Source: Dyella silvae
GTDB lineage: Bacteria > Pseudomonadota > Gammaproteobacteria > Xanthomonadales > Rhodanobacteraceae
Length of the DNA stretch: 64,000 nucleotides
Assembly (NCBI RefSeq): GCF_026421305.1
Contig: NZ_JAPJBQ010000004.1
Span: 124,001-188,000, forward strand
Direction: 5' to 3'
This document shows positions 63,042 through 64,000 of the stretch, in pieces. A model generated the notes under the pieces. The model was not told where the DNA came from, ran no database searches, and worked only from the letters and a program-made list of their open reading frames with translations. The translations under genes were made by a program, and so were the position numbers. Position 1 is the stretch's first letter, and each line of letters begins with the position of its first letter.

Positions 63042-64000
63042 TCATTTCGATTTAGCCGAAGTGGCCACGCGGGTGCCGTCCTGCAAATCCGCCGATGGCG
63101 ACACCACGACGGTCTCACCCAACTGCATACCGGCAGGCAGCAACCGCTGATCGCCGAACTTCGACGCCGCCGGCGACACCGTGCGCTGCTGCACCACATC
63201 GCCCGACACGACGAACACGACCTCATGGCCGTCACGCTGCACAATGGCTGACGAAGGCACCAACACGCCCTGCGGCACCTGCGCTTCCTCGTGCGGCTGC
63301 TTCTGCTCCAGAAACGACACGCGCACGCCCATATCCGGCACGATGCGCGAGTCCTTGTGCTCCAGCGCCACACGCACTTTCACAGTGGCTTTGCCGCGAT
63401 CGGCTGCTGGCACGATGGCGATGACGTGGGCCGGAATTCTCCAATCGGGATAGGCGTCCAGCACGGCTTCGGCGGGCATGGTCGGTTTCACGCGTCCGAT
63501 GTACGCCTCGTTGACATCCACGTCCACTTCCAGCGAATCCATATCCACCACCGTACCGATGCCGGTGCGGGTGAAGCCGCCGCCGGCCGAGAATGGCGAC
63601 ACGATCTCACCGACCTGTGCGTCCTTGGTGGTCACAACGCCATCGAACGGCGAACGAATCACGCAGTAGCCAAAGTTCACCTCTGCCGCCGTTACCTGCG
63701 CATCGGCCGACGCCGCGTTGCGCTGCTGAGACAGCAGCTGGGCGCGCGTGGTGTCCACCAGCGTACGGGACTGCTCGGCCACCTGCTTGGCAATCAGTCC
63801 CTTCGCCGCAACGGCCTCGTTGCGCACGGCATCCCGTTCGTTCTGCGCCAATTGCGCCTGGAACTGGGCTACCAACGCATGAGCAGCAGCGGCCTGAGTG
63901 CGGGCGGCGTCCAGCGCGGCCTTGTATTGCGCATCGTCGAGCCGGGCAACGATCTGCCCCTGCTTGACGTGGTCACCTTCCTCGATCAGCACCTGCGTGA
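63042..64000 (-). CDS. HlyD-type periplasmic adaptor of the ABC efflux system (5' end outside the window)
   Basis: The reading frame is open to the right edge, so the N-terminal signal or anchor and first lipoyl half lie outside. Visible from the edge are the lipoyl half-motif IEEGDHVKQGQIVARLD, an alpha-helical hairpin (TQAAAAHALVAQFQAQLAQN and after) and the second lipoyl half GYCVIRSPFDGVVTTKDAQVGE. The beta-barrel and membrane-proximal domain VVQQRTVSPAASKFGDQRLL follow. At least 319 residues are visible. It heads the minus-strand operon adaptor-ATPase-permease-permease, with a 72-bp gap before the ATPase gene. No outer-membrane factor is in view. Confidence 0.9.
   Translation of the reverse strand, partial: TQVLIEEGDHVKQGQIVARLDDAQYKAALDAARTQAAAAHALVAQFQAQLAQNERDAVRNEAVAAKGLIAKQVAEQSRTLVDTTRAQLLSQQRNAASADAQVTAAEVNFGYCVIRSPFDGVVTTKDAQVGEIVSPFSAGGGFTRTGIGTVVDMDSLEVDVDVNEAYIGRVKPTMPAEAVLDAYPDWRIPAHVIAIVPAADRGKATVKVRVALEHKDSRIVPDMGVRVSFLEQKQPHEEAQVPQGVLVPSSAIVQRDGHEVVFVVSGDVVQQRTVSPAASKFGDQRLLPAGMQLGETVVVSPSADLQDGTRVATSAKSK

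Overview
The window is a high-GC gammaproteobacterial chromosome segment. Gene content and order point to the Lysobacterales (Xanthomonadales), most likely a Rhodanobacteraceae member such as Dyella, Rhodanobacter or Luteibacter; this assignment is inference. The supporting traits are an mraZ-rsmH-ftsL-ftsI-murE cluster with rnpB and rsmI just upstream, an SAH riboswitch on ahcY, several -10 boxes exactly 6 nt before the ATG, and dispersed REP-like palindromes. The DNA is almost entirely ordinary chromosome. I see no prophage, insertion sequence, CRISPR array, toxin-antitoxin pair or secretion locus.

Layout. 1-4.3 kb (minus): division and cell-wall operon mraZ-rsmH-ftsL-ftsI-murE, with a clear sigma70 promoter and MraZ boxes. 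4.6-5.9 kb: rnpB and rsmI. 6.0-8.2 kb: lpoA-yraN, divergent from rsmI. 8.2-17.5 kb: a small DUF1737 protein, two alpha/beta hydrolases, an FAD-linked oxidase, a lipoprotein, a LysE exporter, a nucleoside permease, dusB and a methyltransferase. 17.6-19.1 kb (minus): an outer-membrane barrel with a Cys-rich N-terminus, plus a DUF2946 protein. 19.4-31.5 kb: metK, a DD-carboxypeptidase, the ABC-F protein Uup, ppc, an S9 peptidase and riboswitch-controlled ahcY. 31.6-40.5 kb (minus): a complete cbb3 oxidase operon ccoNOQP-orf-ccoGHIS-tauE/safE behind a perfect Anr/FNR box. 40.6-43.1 kb: metF, a DUF4124 protein and ilvE. 43.2-45.1 kb (minus): an OmpR-type two-component system. 45.4-48.8 kb (minus): rimB-rimK followed by three tandem paralogous secreted proteins. 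48.8 kb: tRNA-Gly(CCC). 49.1-53.4 kb: a FecR/DUF6600-like Gln-rich protein, then thiS-thiG-trmB. 53.7-59.7 kb: an SLC13 permease, a Rieske protein, an Ada-like repair protein, an EamA exporter and an AtoE-type transporter. 59.8-64 kb (minus): an ABC/FtsX permease system with a HlyD adaptor that runs off the window.

The methyl cycle is well represented: metK makes SAM, ahcY removes SAH under an SAH riboswitch, and metF supplies methyl-THF from a promoter overlapped by an inverted repeat. The most unusual structure is the 45.4-47.5 kb array. A roughly 715-bp unit is present three times, each with its own -35/-10 promoter, and the two extra units carry a copy of the 3' end of rimK. The secreted protein family is one I cannot assign.
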